A stretch of DNA of 21,077 nucleotides from CAZHGD01 sp964531735 (GCA_964531735.1 CAZHGD010000132.1:1-21077), one strand, 5' to 3'; positions 1 to 8,043 are shown, counted from the first letter of the stretch. The notes: a model not told the origin generated them from the sequence alone. Program-made: numbers and translations.

Positions 1-3
1 GCC

Positions 4-23
4 GGGCGACCCAAGGGTCGCCC
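4..23. repeat. GC-rich palindrome, REP-like or terminator stem
   Basis: A perfect 8-bp inverted repeat, GGGCGACC and GGTCGCCC, surrounds a 4-base loop (CAAG) and is followed by CCTACGGG. It lies about 80 bases past the stop codon of the last gene of the minus-strand potassium operon, so it may end that transcript; any U-tract would be outside the window. The GTAGGGGCGACC-type hairpin also resembles palindromic repeats that I remember as common between genes in several GC-rich bacteria, so it could instead be one copy of a dispersed REP-like element. Confidence 0.5.
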
Positions 24-54
24 CTACGGGACAACGTCACCGGCAGGCGGCTTA

Positions 55-82
55 GGCCGGTGGCCGGTGGCCGGTGGCCGGC
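55..82. repeat. Tandem 7-bp repeat (GGCCGGT x4)
   Basis: Four head-to-tail copies of the heptamer GGCCGGT occur, the fourth ending in C instead of T. They lie between the palindrome at 4-23 and the 3' end of the second trkA gene. This is a short, possibly slippage-prone tract in noncoding DNA; no function is evident. Confidence 0.7.
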
Positions 83-90
83 GGACGCGA

Positions 91-113
91 CGGGTCGCCG
101 CGTCAGCGACCCG
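91..113. terminator. Inverted repeat across the trkA stop codon
   Basis: CGGGTCGC and GCGACCCG form a perfect 8-bp stem with a 7-base loop that contains the stop codon of the second trkA gene (103-105 on the minus strand). There is no U-tract after it, so it is at best a Rho-independent-like stem or an mRNA 3'-end stabiliser. The core GGTCGC/GCGACC is shared with the palindrome at 4-23. Confidence 0.35.
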
Positions 114-768
114 AGACCATGGCCTGCAACGTCTCGGCGCCGGCGCGGTCGGTCAGCGCCAGGACCTCGTCGTCGGCCTCGAAGGTGGTGTTGCCGCGCG
201 GCACGACCAGGTCGCCGTCGCGTAGGATGGCGACAATGACGCACGATTCGGGCAAGGTCAGGTCCTTCAGCGCGCGGCCGACCACCGGCGCACCGGCCGG
301 GATGCGCTCCTCGACGATGGAGTACTGGCCACGCTGTAGCTTCAGCAGCGTCACCATGTCGCCGAGCGACATCTCTTCCTCAATCAGGCTGGCCAGAATC
401 TCGGACTGGTTGACCGAGACGTCGACGCAGAAGTTCTGGTCGTAGAGCCAGCCGTTGCTGGGCGTGTTGATGCGGCCGATGATGCGCTTGACGCCGTAGA
501 TGGTCCGCGCGAAGTAGCAGATGACCAGGTTGTCGGCGTCCAGCGGCCGGCAGGCCACGAGCGCGTCGGCTTCGCGCAGGCCGACGTGCTCCAGCACCTG
601 CGGGTCGGTCGGGTCGCCTTCGAAGATGACCTCGGTCGGCAGCTCGCGGTGCAGGCGGGCCAGGTACTCGGGCCGGTTCTCGATCAGGCGGACTTTCTGC
701 TGGCGGGTGAACAGCAGGTGGGCCAGGTGCGAGCCGGTGCGGCCGCCGCCGGCGATGACGACATACAT
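103..768 (-). CDS. trkA: TrkA-family RCK potassium-uptake regulatory protein (second copy)
   Basis: This 221-residue cytoplasmic protein is a typical RCK (KTN) subunit that binds NAD(H) or ATP/ADP and gates potassium transporters. The N-terminal TrkA-N Rossmann fold begins MYVVIAGGGRTG, with the glycine-rich nucleotide loop at residues 7-12 and an acidic Glu30 at the end of the second strand. A TrkA-C domain follows from about residue 140 (PVVGRALKDLTLP, then VLALTD near the end). The start at 768 is supported by GGAGG inside the end of the preceding gene. It is the last gene of the four-gene operon and begins 2 bases after the first trkA stops. The two RCK proteins are diverged copies, consistent with a hetero-oligomeric ring. 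Family assignment is firm; the partner transporter is inferred from context. Confidence 0.93.
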   Translation of the reverse strand: MYVVIAGGGRTGSHLAHLLFTRQQKVRLIENRPEYLARLHRELPTEVIFEGDPTDPQVLEHVGLREADALVACRPLDADNLVICYFARTIYGVKRIIGRINTPSNGWLYDQNFCVDVSVNQSEILASLIEEEMSLGDMVTLLKLQRGQYSIVEERIPAGAPVVGRALKDLTLPESCVIVAILRDGDLVVPRGNTTFEADDEVLALTDRAGAETLQAMVSGR

Positions 769-770
769 GG

Positions 771-1430
771 TCAGCCCTCCTGTCGGCCGCCGAACACGGC
801 CTGAAGCTGGGTGGCGCCGCGGGTCGTGGCGCTGACGAGCAGCACATCACCGGCTTGTAGCGCGGTGTCGGCGGTCGGCAGCATCGCGCGACCACCGCGG
901 GTCAGCGAGGCGGCCACGGCTTCGCCCGCGGGCAGCACCTCGGCGAGGGTGGGGCCGGCCTGCGCCGGGGCAATGTGAATCTCGAACAGGTGGGTCTCGC
1001 CGTGGCCGGACGACAAGACGCTCTGCATGCCGGGATGCAGGAGCAGTTCCTCGATGCGCTCGACGCCCCAACTGGTGGAACTGACCACCTGGAGGCCGAA
1101 GGCCTCGTAGATCGGCCGGCGGGCCGGGTCGTAGTTGCGGACCACCACGCGCGGGACCTTGTAGACGGTGCGGGCGACGTGGGCGATGACCGCGTTGAGC
1201 GAGTCCACACTGGACACCGCGGCGACGGCGTCGGCGGTGTCCAGACCGGTGCGCTGGAGGACCTCTTGGGACAGCACGTCGCCGGTTACCGTGCGGCCTC
1301 GGAAGTCGGCGTGCAGGTTGGCAAAGGTCGAGGCATTCGCGTCGACCACGGTGACCTCATGGCCCATGCGGAACAGGTTGAGGGCGAGCGCGGCGCCAAC
1401 GCGCCCGCAGCCGACGACCACAACATTCAT
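771..1430 (-). CDS. trkA: TrkA-family RCK potassium-uptake regulatory protein (first copy)
   Basis: This 219-residue RCK protein starts MNVVVVGCGRVG, with the GxGxxG nucleotide loop at residues 7-12 and the ribose-binding acidic residue Asp30 (VTVVD). The TrkA-N fold covers about residues 1-120, and a TrkA-C domain follows from about 150 (PTLAEVLPAGEAV, then GDVLLVSA). The open frame runs further upstream to 1577, but the Rossmann strand begins at the ATG at 1430. That ATG overlaps the stop of the preceding permease as TGATG, so translational coupling is likely. Known RCK proteins sense nucleotides, and some sense c-di-AMP through RCK_C; which ligand is used here is unknown. No TrkH/KtrB channel gene is in the operon, which points to the KimA-like permeases as possible partners. 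Confidence 0.93.
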   Translation of the reverse strand: MNVVVVGCGRVGAALALNLFRMGHEVTVVDANASTFANLHADFRGRTVTGDVLSQEVLQRTGLDTADAVAAVSSVDSLNAVIAHVARTVYKVPRVVVRNYDPARRPIYEAFGLQVVSSTSWGVERIEELLLHPGMQSVLSSGHGETHLFEIHIAPAQAGPTLAEVLPAGEAVAASLTRGGRAMLPTADTALQAGDVLLVSATTRGATQLQAVFGGRQEG

Positions 1431-3394
1431 CAGTGAGTGCCTCCTCCGTGCGACAGCGTCTCGGGCCGTTGGTCGAGGCGGATCTGGTAGGGGACGTCCG
1501 TGACGACGATGCCGGGCTTGTTGAGCAAGGCGATGCGTAGCCACATAGCCGTCTGGGCGTGCAGCAGGTTGTGCCACCAGCGCCTGGCCACGAACTGCGG
1601 CACGACGATGGTGATGACCTCGTTGGGTTGGCGCTGATCGGCCACGTGCTCGATGTAGCCGAGCAGCGGCTCCAGCAGCAGACGGTACGGCGATTCCAGG
1701 ACTACCAGGCGAGTGTCGTCACCCCATCGCCGCCACTTCTCACGGACCTGATCGGCGTGCTCGGGGTCGGTGGCGACGTAGATGGCGGTGACATCGTTGG
1801 TCTGCGAGCGCGCGTAGCGCAGGGCGGCGAGGGTGCCACGATGCACGCCACTGATGGGCAGCAGGACGCGGTGCCGTGACGGCAGCGGCGGGAGCCCGAG
1901 GTCATCGAGCGACAGCCCACTGGCCAGGTCGCGGTAGTGCGAGTGGATGCGCCAGAAGCCCCAGATCAGCAGCGGCGTGACGATCAGCACGACCCAGGCC
2001 CCATCGTGGAACTTGGTGATGGAGAACACGCACATGACGACCCCCGTGCAGACCGAGCCCAGGCCGTTGATGACCATCTTGGCGGGCCAGCCGCGCTCGT
2101 AGTGCAGCACCGAGCCGGCCTCGTGGGCCTCCTCGCCGGGCCGCAGGCGGCCGATCTTCCGCCAACGTAGCGCCATGCCGGCTTGCGAGAGGGTGAACGA
2201 GAGGAACACGCCGATCGCGTACAGCGGGATCAGGCGGGTCACGCTGGCCTCGAACAGCACGATCAGGCTGCACGCCACCACGGCCAGCGTGACGATGCCG
2301 CGCGAATAGACGAGGCGACTGCCTTTGAAGGCCAACTGGCGGGGCATGAACCCATCGGCCGCAATCAGCGCGCTGAGTCGCGGGAAGTCCGCAAAGGCCG
2401 TGTTGGCGGCCATGACCAGAATGACGGTGGTCGAGGCGATCAGGGCCAGGTAGAGCGCGCCGCGCCCGCCAAACACCGTCCGGGCAATCTGCGAGATGAC
2501 GGTCTCGTGCTCCGAAGGGATGGCGCCCACCTGGCTGGCCAGGAAGCTGACCGCCAGGAACAGCGTGCCGAGGATGGCCGACATCCAGATCAGCGTGATG
2601 CCGGCGTTGCGGCTCCGCGGCTCGCGGAAGGCCGTGATGCCGTTCGAGATGGCCTCGACGCCGGTCATCGCCGAGGTACCGCTGGAGAAGGCGTGCAACA
2701 GGAGGAACAGCGTCACCGGCGCGGTGCCATAGATGACGGTCGGCGGGTCGACGACGTGGGCCAGGCCGCCGCGCAGCCACTGGACGAAGCCCAAGCCACC
2801 GCAGAGCGCCAGCATGACGACGAAGAAGTAGGTCGGCAGCGCGAAGACGGCGCCCGATTCCTTGACGCCGCGCAGATTGACCAGCATGACCAGGAGCACA
2901 AAGACCACGCCGAGGGCCACCTTGTGCGTCGCCAGCGAGGGCCACGCCGAGACCAACTGCGCCACTCCGGAAGACACGGACACCGAGACGGTCAGGACGT
3001 AGTCGGTGAGCAAGGCCGCGCCGGCCGTCTGAGCGGCGAAGTCGCCCAGGTTGTCGCGGGCCACGATGTAGGCGCCGCCACCGCCCGGGTAGGCATGGAT
3101 GGTCTGCTCGTAGGACAAGGTGACGATGATCAGCAGCGCGACGATGCCGATGGAGATGGGGAACGCGTGCGCCAGCGCTGCCGAGCCCGCCAGCGCCAGG
3201 ATCATCAGGATCTCCTGGGTGGCATAGGCGGTGGACGACAGCGCGTCGGAGGCGAAGACCGCGAGGCCGACGGCTTTGCCGATGGTCTGATGCGGGGCGT
3301 CGGCCGTCGGTAGGGGACGTCCGATGAGCCACCGCGACCAGGAGCGGTGGTGGTTGGTGGCGCCCGGTGCGCCGGCTATGATACGCTCGCTCAT
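1430..3394 (-). CDS. KimA/YdaO-like APC-superfamily potassium permease (second copy)
   Basis: This 654-residue membrane protein has a hydrophobic core of about 12 helices (roughly residues 40-480) and a cytoplasmic C-terminal domain of USP-like fold (about 510-640, starting RVLLPISGVHRGTLAAL). It matches Bacillus subtilis KimA, a high-affinity proton/potassium symporter. KimA ion-site residues as I recall them are conserved: Asp50 and Tyr57 in ASDALSSTAYATQ, and Asp131, Thr135 and Ser139 in TDYVLTVSVSVSS. The motifs AYPGGGGAYIVARDNLG and SAMTGVEAISNG are also typical. The ATG at 3394 overlaps the stop of the upstream paralogue as ATGA, with AGAGG placed as ribosome-binding site. The closest relative in view is the gene just upstream, so this is a tandem duplication with substantial divergence. 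Potassium specificity is inferred from the family; other KimA-like APC proteins are uncharacterised. Confidence 0.88.
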   Translation of the reverse strand: MSERIIAGAPGATNHHRSWSRWLIGRPLPTADAPHQTIGKAVGLAVFASDALSSTAYATQEILMILALAGSAALAHAFPISIGIVALLIIVTLSYEQTIHAYPGGGGAYIVARDNLGDFAAQTAGAALLTDYVLTVSVSVSSGVAQLVSAWPSLATHKVALGVVFVLLVMLVNLRGVKESGAVFALPTYFFVVMLALCGGLGFVQWLRGGLAHVVDPPTVIYGTAPVTLFLLLHAFSSGTSAMTGVEAISNGITAFREPRSRNAGITLIWMSAILGTLFLAVSFLASQVGAIPSEHETVISQIARTVFGGRGALYLALIASTTVILVMAANTAFADFPRLSALIAADGFMPRQLAFKGSRLVYSRGIVTLAVVACSLIVLFEASVTRLIPLYAIGVFLSFTLSQAGMALRWRKIGRLRPGEEAHEAGSVLHYERGWPAKMVINGLGSVCTGVVMCVFSITKFHDGAWVVLIVTPLLIWGFWRIHSHYRDLASGLSLDDLGLPPLPSRHRVLLPISGVHRGTLAALRYARSQTNDVTAIYVATDPEHADQVREKWRRWGDDTRLVVLESPYRLLLEPLLGYIEHVADQRQPNEVITIVVPQFVARRWWHNLLHAQTAMWLRIALLNKPGIVVTDVPYQIRLDQRPETLSHGGGTH

Positions 3395-5370
3395 CGAGTG
3401 TGTACCTCTGCGGCGGCGGCACCGTCGCTGAGTTCATCCAGCAGATAGGGAACGTCGGTGACCACGATCCCGCGTTGGCGGAGCAGGGCCACGCGCAGCC
3501 ACCAGGCGGCCTGAGTGTGCAGCAGGTTGTGCCACCACTTCGAGGCCACGAACTGCGGCACAATCACGGTGATGGTCTCGTTGGGCTGGCGCTGCGCGGC
3601 GATCTCTTCGATATAGGTCAGCAGCGGTTCGAGCAGCACGCGATAGGGCGAATCGATGACCACCAGGCGCACGCCGTCGCCCCACTGCATCCACTTGCGG
3701 CGCACCGCCTCGGCCTCGTCTTCCTCGACTGAGACGTAGACCGCGGTCACGTCGGACGATAGCGAGCGGGCGTACTCCAGGGCCGCCAACGTGCCGCGGT
3801 GTACGCCGCTGACCGGCAGGATCACGCGGCGGCGCGACGGCTTGGTCGGGGCGCCGTAACGCGCCAGCGAGAGCGACGCGGCCAGCGTGGCGTAGTGGCG
3901 GTGGATGCCGCTGAAGACAAGCACCAGCAGCGGGATGACCAGCATCACGAGCCAGGCGCCGGTGCTGAACTTGGTGACCGCGAAGACGCCCATGACCACC
4001 GCGGTGCAGACGGTGCCGAAGCCGTTGACCACTGCTTTGAGTTGCCAACGGGGCGTCGGGCGCAAGGTCGAGCCGCGCTCCTGGATAGTCTCGTCGCCGC
4101 GCAGGCGGCCGATCTTCACCCACCGCCTGGCCATGCCGCCTTGCGACAGCGTAAACGACATGAACACGCCGATGGCGTACAGCGGGATCAGGGCGGTGAC
4201 GCTGGCATTGAAGGCGATGATCAGCGCGCAGGCCAGCAGCGACAGGCTGACGATGCCACGCGAGTACACCAGCCGACTGCCGCGGAAGGCCAGTTGCCGG
4301 GGCAGAAAGCCGTCCGCGGCCAGCAACGCGCCGAGCCGTGGGAAGCCGGCGAACGAGGTGTTGGCCGCCATGATCAGGATGGTCGTGGTCGAGTAGATGG
4401 TCACCAGGTAGAGCGAGCCCTGCCCGCCATAGACCGTGCGGGCGATCTGCGAGATCACCGTCTCGTGCTCCGAGGGGACCGCCTGGATGTGCGTCGCCAG
4501 GAAGGTGATGGCCAGGAAGAGCGTGCCCAGAATGCTGCTCATCCAGACCAGCGTGATGCCGGCGTTGCGGCTGCGGGGCTCGCGGAAGGCCGTGGTGCCG
4601 TTCGAGATGGCCTCCACCCCAGTCAAGGCCGCCGTGCCGCTCGAGAAGGCGTGCAGCAGCAGGAAGAGCGTCACGCCCTGCAGCGGGCCTTCGTGTCCCA
4701 CGGGCGGCGGGCTGCTGACCACGGCGAGGTGGCCGGTCAAGTACTGCAGCAGTCCGGCGATCACCGTGGCGTACATCATGACGATGAACAAGTAACTCGG
4801 GACGGCGACCACGGCGCCGCACTCGCGCACGCCGCGCAGGTTGAGGAGCATGATGAACAGCACCATGCCGACGGCGATGGGCACGCGGTACTGCATCCAG
4901 TGGGGGTACGCCGAGACCAACTGCGCGACGCCCGAGGAGATGGACACCGCCACGGTGAGCACATAGTCGGTCAGCAGCGCGGCGCCCGCCACCTGGGCCG
5001 GCAACTCGCCCAGGTTGTCGCGGGCCACGATGTAGGCGCCGCCGCCGTTCGGATAGGCATGGATGGTCTGCTCGTACGAAATGGAGACCACTGCCAGCAG
5101 CACGACGATGGCGATGGAGATCGGGATCGCGTAGACGAACGCCGCCGCGCCGGCCGCCGCCAGGATGAGCATCGACTCCTGAGTGGCGTAGGCGGTCGAC
5201 GACAGCGCGTCCGACGCGAACACGGCCAGGCCGATGAACTTGCCGATGGTCTCGTGCGGCGCGCGGGCCGATTCGAGCGGTCGCCCGATGAGCCAAGTCA
5301 ACCACGAACGGCGCGGCACACTGGAGGACGTTCGGTGCCGGATGGCGCTACGCGCTTGCTCTTCGGTCAT
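3391..5370 (-). CDS. KimA/YdaO-like APC-superfamily potassium permease (first copy)
   Basis: This 659-residue paralogue of the next gene heads the operon. It has the same layout: a short basic N-terminus, about 12 membrane helices, and a cytoplasmic USP-like domain beginning RVILPVSGVHRGTLAALEYA. KimA-type ion-site residues are present: Asp54 and Tyr61 in ASDALSSTAYATQ, and Asp135, Thr139 and Ser143 in TDYVLTVAVSISS. ALTGVEAISNG and the C-terminal VPQFVASKWWHNLLHTQ motif also match. The frame is open to 5472, but the ATG at 5370 is chosen because the upstream part contains the predicted promoter and has no family similarity. The only ribosome-binding-like sequence is GGGG, 4 bases before the ATG, and it can be hidden in a leader hairpin. 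In B. subtilis, kimA is preceded by a c-di-AMP riboswitch; the roughly 64-base leader here is too short for one. Confidence 0.88.
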   Translation of the reverse strand: MTEEQARSAIRHRTSSSVPRRSWLTWLIGRPLESARAPHETIGKFIGLAVFASDALSSTAYATQESMLILAAAGAAAFVYAIPISIAIVVLLAVVSISYEQTIHAYPNGGGAYIVARDNLGELPAQVAGAALLTDYVLTVAVSISSGVAQLVSAYPHWMQYRVPIAVGMVLFIMLLNLRGVRECGAVVAVPSYLFIVMMYATVIAGLLQYLTGHLAVVSSPPPVGHEGPLQGVTLFLLLHAFSSGTAALTGVEAISNGTTAFREPRSRNAGITLVWMSSILGTLFLAITFLATHIQAVPSEHETVISQIARTVYGGQGSLYLVTIYSTTTILIMAANTSFAGFPRLGALLAADGFLPRQLAFRGSRLVYSRGIVSLSLLACALIIAFNASVTALIPLYAIGVFMSFTLSQGGMARRWVKIGRLRGDETIQERGSTLRPTPRWQLKAVVNGFGTVCTAVVMGVFAVTKFSTGAWLVMLVIPLLVLVFSGIHRHYATLAASLSLARYGAPTKPSRRRVILPVSGVHRGTLAALEYARSLSSDVTAVYVSVEEDEAEAVRRKWMQWGDGVRLVVIDSPYRVLLEPLLTYIEEIAAQRQPNETITVIVPQFVASKWWHNLLHTQAAWWLRVALLRQRGIVVTDVPYLLDELSDGAAAAEVHTR

Positions 5371-5374
5371 GTTG

Positions 5375-5406
5375 CCCCAACCGCGCCGGCCGCGGGGTGC
5401 TTGGGG
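5375..5406 (-). promoter_or_regulatory. Leader hairpin covering the ribosome-binding site of the permease operon
   Basis: In the predicted transcript CCCCAA (5406-5401) pairs with TTGGGG (5380-5375), and inside it CCGCG pairs with CGCGG around a 5-base loop, with a 5-base bulge on one side. The GGGG that would serve as Shine-Dalgarno sequence for the ATG at 5370 lies in the 3' arm. Folding could therefore limit translation of the first permease. This is a sequence-based prediction; GC-rich DNA makes such stems easy to find by chance. Confidence 0.35.
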
Positions 5407-5440
5407 AGAGGCCCACGGCCGCCGCTGACGGCAAGCGGTG

Positions 5441-5468
5441 AATCTAGCACGAAACGCGAGGCCGTCAA
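5441..5468 (-). promoter_or_regulatory. Sigma-70-type promoter of the potassium operon
   Basis: On the minus strand TTGACG (5468-5463) is followed after 16 bases by TAGATT (5446-5441). This predicts a start near 5434 and a leader of about 64 bases before the permease ATG at 5370. The two hexamers match those before purL and the beta-CASP nuclease gene, which raises confidence. Confidence 0.65.
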
Positions 5469-5511
5469 GCAACCAATCACCGATGCGGTTCGCGCCAGCG
5501 TAACGGCTGAC

Positions 5512-7905
5512 CTAGAGCACTGCGGCCAGGCCCTCGGTCCACGCGCGGTGCAGCGCCTCGCGGGCCACCGCACACGACGCCGCACCGGTGACCACCAGGT
5601 CGCCGTCGGTGACCTCGCCGACGCGGGCCGCCGCCACGCCGCGCGCCGCGAAGCCGGCCACCACCTCATCAGCGCGCTCCGGCGCCACTTCCATCAGGAA
5701 GCCGCCGGTCTCGCCGAACAGCGTGGCCAGCAACCGCGCATCGTCGCCGGCCTCGCCCGCGAACGGCACCTGGTCCAGGTCGAGGCGCGCGCCGCAGCGG
5801 CCATGGCCCCACCCGCCGATGATCATCTCGGCCAAGGTGACCAGCAGGCCGCCGTTGCTGATGTCGTGGCAACTCACCACGGCGCCCGACGCGATGGCGT
5901 CGATGGTCTGGTGCAGCAGGTTGCGCTCGTGATCGAGGTCGGGTCGCGGCACGTTGGCGCCGTGGCAGCCGTGCTCCACTTCGTACCAGGTGGAGCCACC
6001 CAACTCGTTGCGCCGGGCACCGGCCAGCACCAGGACATGGCCGGGCTGCTTGAGCTGGCAGGTCACCGCGCGGCTGTAGTCGTCGATGACGCCGAGGCAG
6101 GCGATGATCGGGCTGGGCGCCACGGCGTTGCCCGCGGCGCTCTGGTTGTACAGGCTGACGTTGCCCGACACGTACGGTGTCGGCGACCCGGGGTAGTCCT
6201 TGAGCCACAGGCCGCGAGCCGCCTCGCTGATGCCGCGGACGCTCTCGCGGAACTCCCAGAACGCCGTCGGCACCTCGGGATTGCCGAAGTTGAGGCAGTC
6301 GGTCATGCCGACCGGAGTCGCGCCCACCGCGGCCACATTGCGCATCGCTTCGGCCACCGCGTTGACGCCGCCCCAGTAGGGCGAGATGCGCCCGTAGCGC
6401 GGGTTGCCGTCGACGCTCAAGGCCACGCCCCACATCTGGTCGGGCAGTGGCGCCAGCACCCCGGCGTCGGCCTCACCCGAGCGGATGACCGCGTTGCCCT
6501 GCACCTCGGTGTCGTAGAACCGGTAGAGCGGCTCGCGCGAGGCGATATTCGGGCTGGCCAGCAGCCGCAGCAGCGCCGCGCCCAGATCGGCCGGCACCGT
6601 CGCCGCCGGCTCGGCCTCGGTCCACTCGGCCGGCTCGGCCCGGCGCTCGTAGAGGATGCCCTCGGTGACCACCTCGACCGGTGCGTCACAGACCACCTCG
6701 CCATGGGCGATGACCACGTAGCGACCGTCGTCACGCGCTTCGCCGATGACGCTGGCGCAGGCGCCGTCATAGACCTCAGGCAGCTCCCAATCCTCGTTGT
6801 AGATGCGCAGCACCGTCGGCGTGAACCACCGCGGCACGGCCCACAAGTAGCGCTCCTGCGTCTCGGCCACGGCGATCACTTCGGGCAGCAGGTCCGGCAG
6901 GGCCACATGCACCTGGTCGAGGTCGATCAGCGCGCCGAACCCGCCCGCCGCGCACAACTCGGAGCTGCTGCAGGCGATGCCGGCCGCACCCAGGTCCTTC
7001 ATGCCGACCGGCACGCCGGCCGCGTAGGCCGCTTCGCGCACGGCCTCGTTCGCCTTGTGCATGAGCAGCACGTTCTTGAGGAACGGGTCGGGCACCTGTA
7101 CGGCGCCGCGGTTGGTGGCTTCGTCCTCTTCGTCGAGCGTCATGGAGGCGAACGCGGCGCCGCCGAAGCCGCTGTCGTCGGTCGGCTTGCCGACCAGAAT
7201 CAGGTCGTAGGGCTCTTGCCGCGCCTGCTCCGGCACAGCGCTGTGGATGATGCGGCTCTCGCGCACGAGACCCAGCGCCACGACGTTGACCAGGCAGTTG
7301 TCGTCGTAGCCGGGATCGAAGGTCACATCGCCGCCCAGGTTCGGCACGCCGAGGGCGTTGGCGTACTGCCAGATGCCGTCGACCACGCCGGCGGTAATCC
7401 AGCGCACGCGGTCGCCGTTCGGTCCCAGCGGGTCGCCGAAGCGCAGCGGGTCCGCCGCGGCGATGACGTGCGCACCCATGCAGTCGACATCGCGCACGAT
7501 GCCGCCGATGCCGGTGGCGGCGCCTTCCACCGGCAAGACCTGCGAGGGGTGGTTGTGGCTCTCGTGGGCGATGACGATGCCCCAGCGGTCGCCGTCTTCA
7601 GCCGGTCCGAGCAGCAGAATGCCGGCGTCTTCCTGCGGGCCCTGAATGACCGTCGGCCCGTCGGTCGGCAGGAACTCCTTGAGAGTCGGCTTGCTGGACT
7701 TGTAGCTGCAGTGCTCGCTCCACTCGGCGTTGAACAGGTGCAGTTCGGTCAGCGTGGGGTTGCGCCCGAGCAGCTCGGCGAGTCGCCGGGCCTCGAAGCA
7801 GTTGAGGCCGACGCCGTGTGACAGCAGCGCCTTGGCCAACTGCAGGTCGTCGGCATACTGGTCGACGGGGAAGAGACGCGTGGTCAAAGGCTGGCTGATG
7901 GACAT
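5512..7905 (-). CDS. purL: Phosphoribosylformylglycinamidine synthase subunit PurL
   Basis: This cytosolic enzyme catalyses the fourth step of de novo purine synthesis, converting FGAR, ATP and ammonia from glutamine to FGAM. At 797 residues it is the small PurL type, which works with separate PurQ and PurS; neither is in this window. The signature EWSEHCSYK lies at residues 61-69 with the catalytic His65. ESHNHPS (115-121) and GIGGIVRDV follow, and the second half carries DLGAAGIACSSSEL, GNVSLYNQSAAGN and CHDISNGGLLVTLAEM. The ATG at 7905 is chosen over an in-frame ATG at 8076 because GGAGG precedes it at the right distance and a good promoter lies just upstream at 7955-7983. The gene stands alone, with 141 bases before the next gene and no clear terminator, so some readthrough into the potassium operon is possible. 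Confidence 0.97.
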   Translation of the reverse strand: MSISQPLTTRLFPVDQYADDLQLAKALLSHGVGLNCFEARRLAELLGRNPTLTELHLFNAEWSEHCSYKSSKPTLKEFLPTDGPTVIQGPQEDAGILLLGPAEDGDRWGIVIAHESHNHPSQVLPVEGAATGIGGIVRDVDCMGAHVIAAADPLRFGDPLGPNGDRVRWITAGVVDGIWQYANALGVPNLGGDVTFDPGYDDNCLVNVVALGLVRESRIIHSAVPEQARQEPYDLILVGKPTDDSGFGGAAFASMTLDEEDEATNRGAVQVPDPFLKNVLLMHKANEAVREAAYAAGVPVGMKDLGAAGIACSSSELCAAGGFGALIDLDQVHVALPDLLPEVIAVAETQERYLWAVPRWFTPTVLRIYNEDWELPEVYDGACASVIGEARDDGRYVVIAHGEVVCDAPVEVVTEGILYERRAEPAEWTEAEPAATVPADLGAALLRLLASPNIASREPLYRFYDTEVQGNAVIRSGEADAGVLAPLPDQMWGVALSVDGNPRYGRISPYWGGVNAVAEAMRNVAAVGATPVGMTDCLNFGNPEVPTAFWEFRESVRGISEAARGLWLKDYPGSPTPYVSGNVSLYNQSAAGNAVAPSPIIACLGVIDDYSRAVTCQLKQPGHVLVLAGARRNELGGSTWYEVEHGCHGANVPRPDLDHERNLLHQTIDAIASGAVVSCHDISNGGLLVTLAEMIIGGWGHGRCGARLDLDQVPFAGEAGDDARLLATLFGETGGFLMEVAPERADEVVAGFAARGVAAARVGEVTDGDLVVTGAASCAVAREALHRAWTEGLAAVL

Positions 7906-7954
7906 GAAACAGCCTCCAAGGCCGGTTCGCAACGAGTGGAGTTCTGGTGACGGC

Positions 7955-7983
7955 AGTCTATAACGGCGGCCGGCTGCGGTCAA
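7955..7983 (-). promoter_or_regulatory. purL: Sigma-70-type promoter of purL
   Basis: TTGACC (7983-7978 on the minus strand) and TAGACT (7960-7955) are 17 bases apart. The predicted start near 7948 gives a leader of about 43 bases containing the GGAGG ribosome-binding site. No purine riboswitch would fit in so short a leader, and no PurR-like palindrome was recognised. Confidence 0.65.
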
Positions 7984-8007
7984 CGGGGCGGGGCGGCCCG
8001 CTAGAGA

Positions 8008-8043
8008 CTCCAACCCCCAGGGAAGGCTCCCCGGGGGTTGGAG
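8008..8043. repeat. Strong intergenic hairpin (11 + 4 bp stem)
   Basis: CTCCAACCCCC (8008-8018) and GGGGGTTGGAG (8033-8043) pair perfectly over 11 bp. After one mismatch, GGGA pairs with TCCC around the loop AGGC. It lies upstream of the purL promoter and about 195 bases before the glycosyltransferase start, so it cannot terminate either gene. There is no T-tract on either side. It may be a dispersed intergenic repeat, a remnant terminator, or part of an unannotated small RNA. Confidence 0.7.

Noticed and set aside
5371..5512. A c-di-AMP (ydaO-type) riboswitch before the KimA-like operon
   Set aside because: The predicted leader is only about 64 bases and contains a simple hairpin; the riboswitch needs well over 100 bases with conserved blocks not seen here.
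3799..7821. A 1340-codon open frame on the plus strand
   Set aside because: It runs antisense to purL and the first permease, both of which have clear family motifs. Its translation is low-complexity, rich in Arg, His, Gln and Asp, the usual shadow of GC-rich codons.
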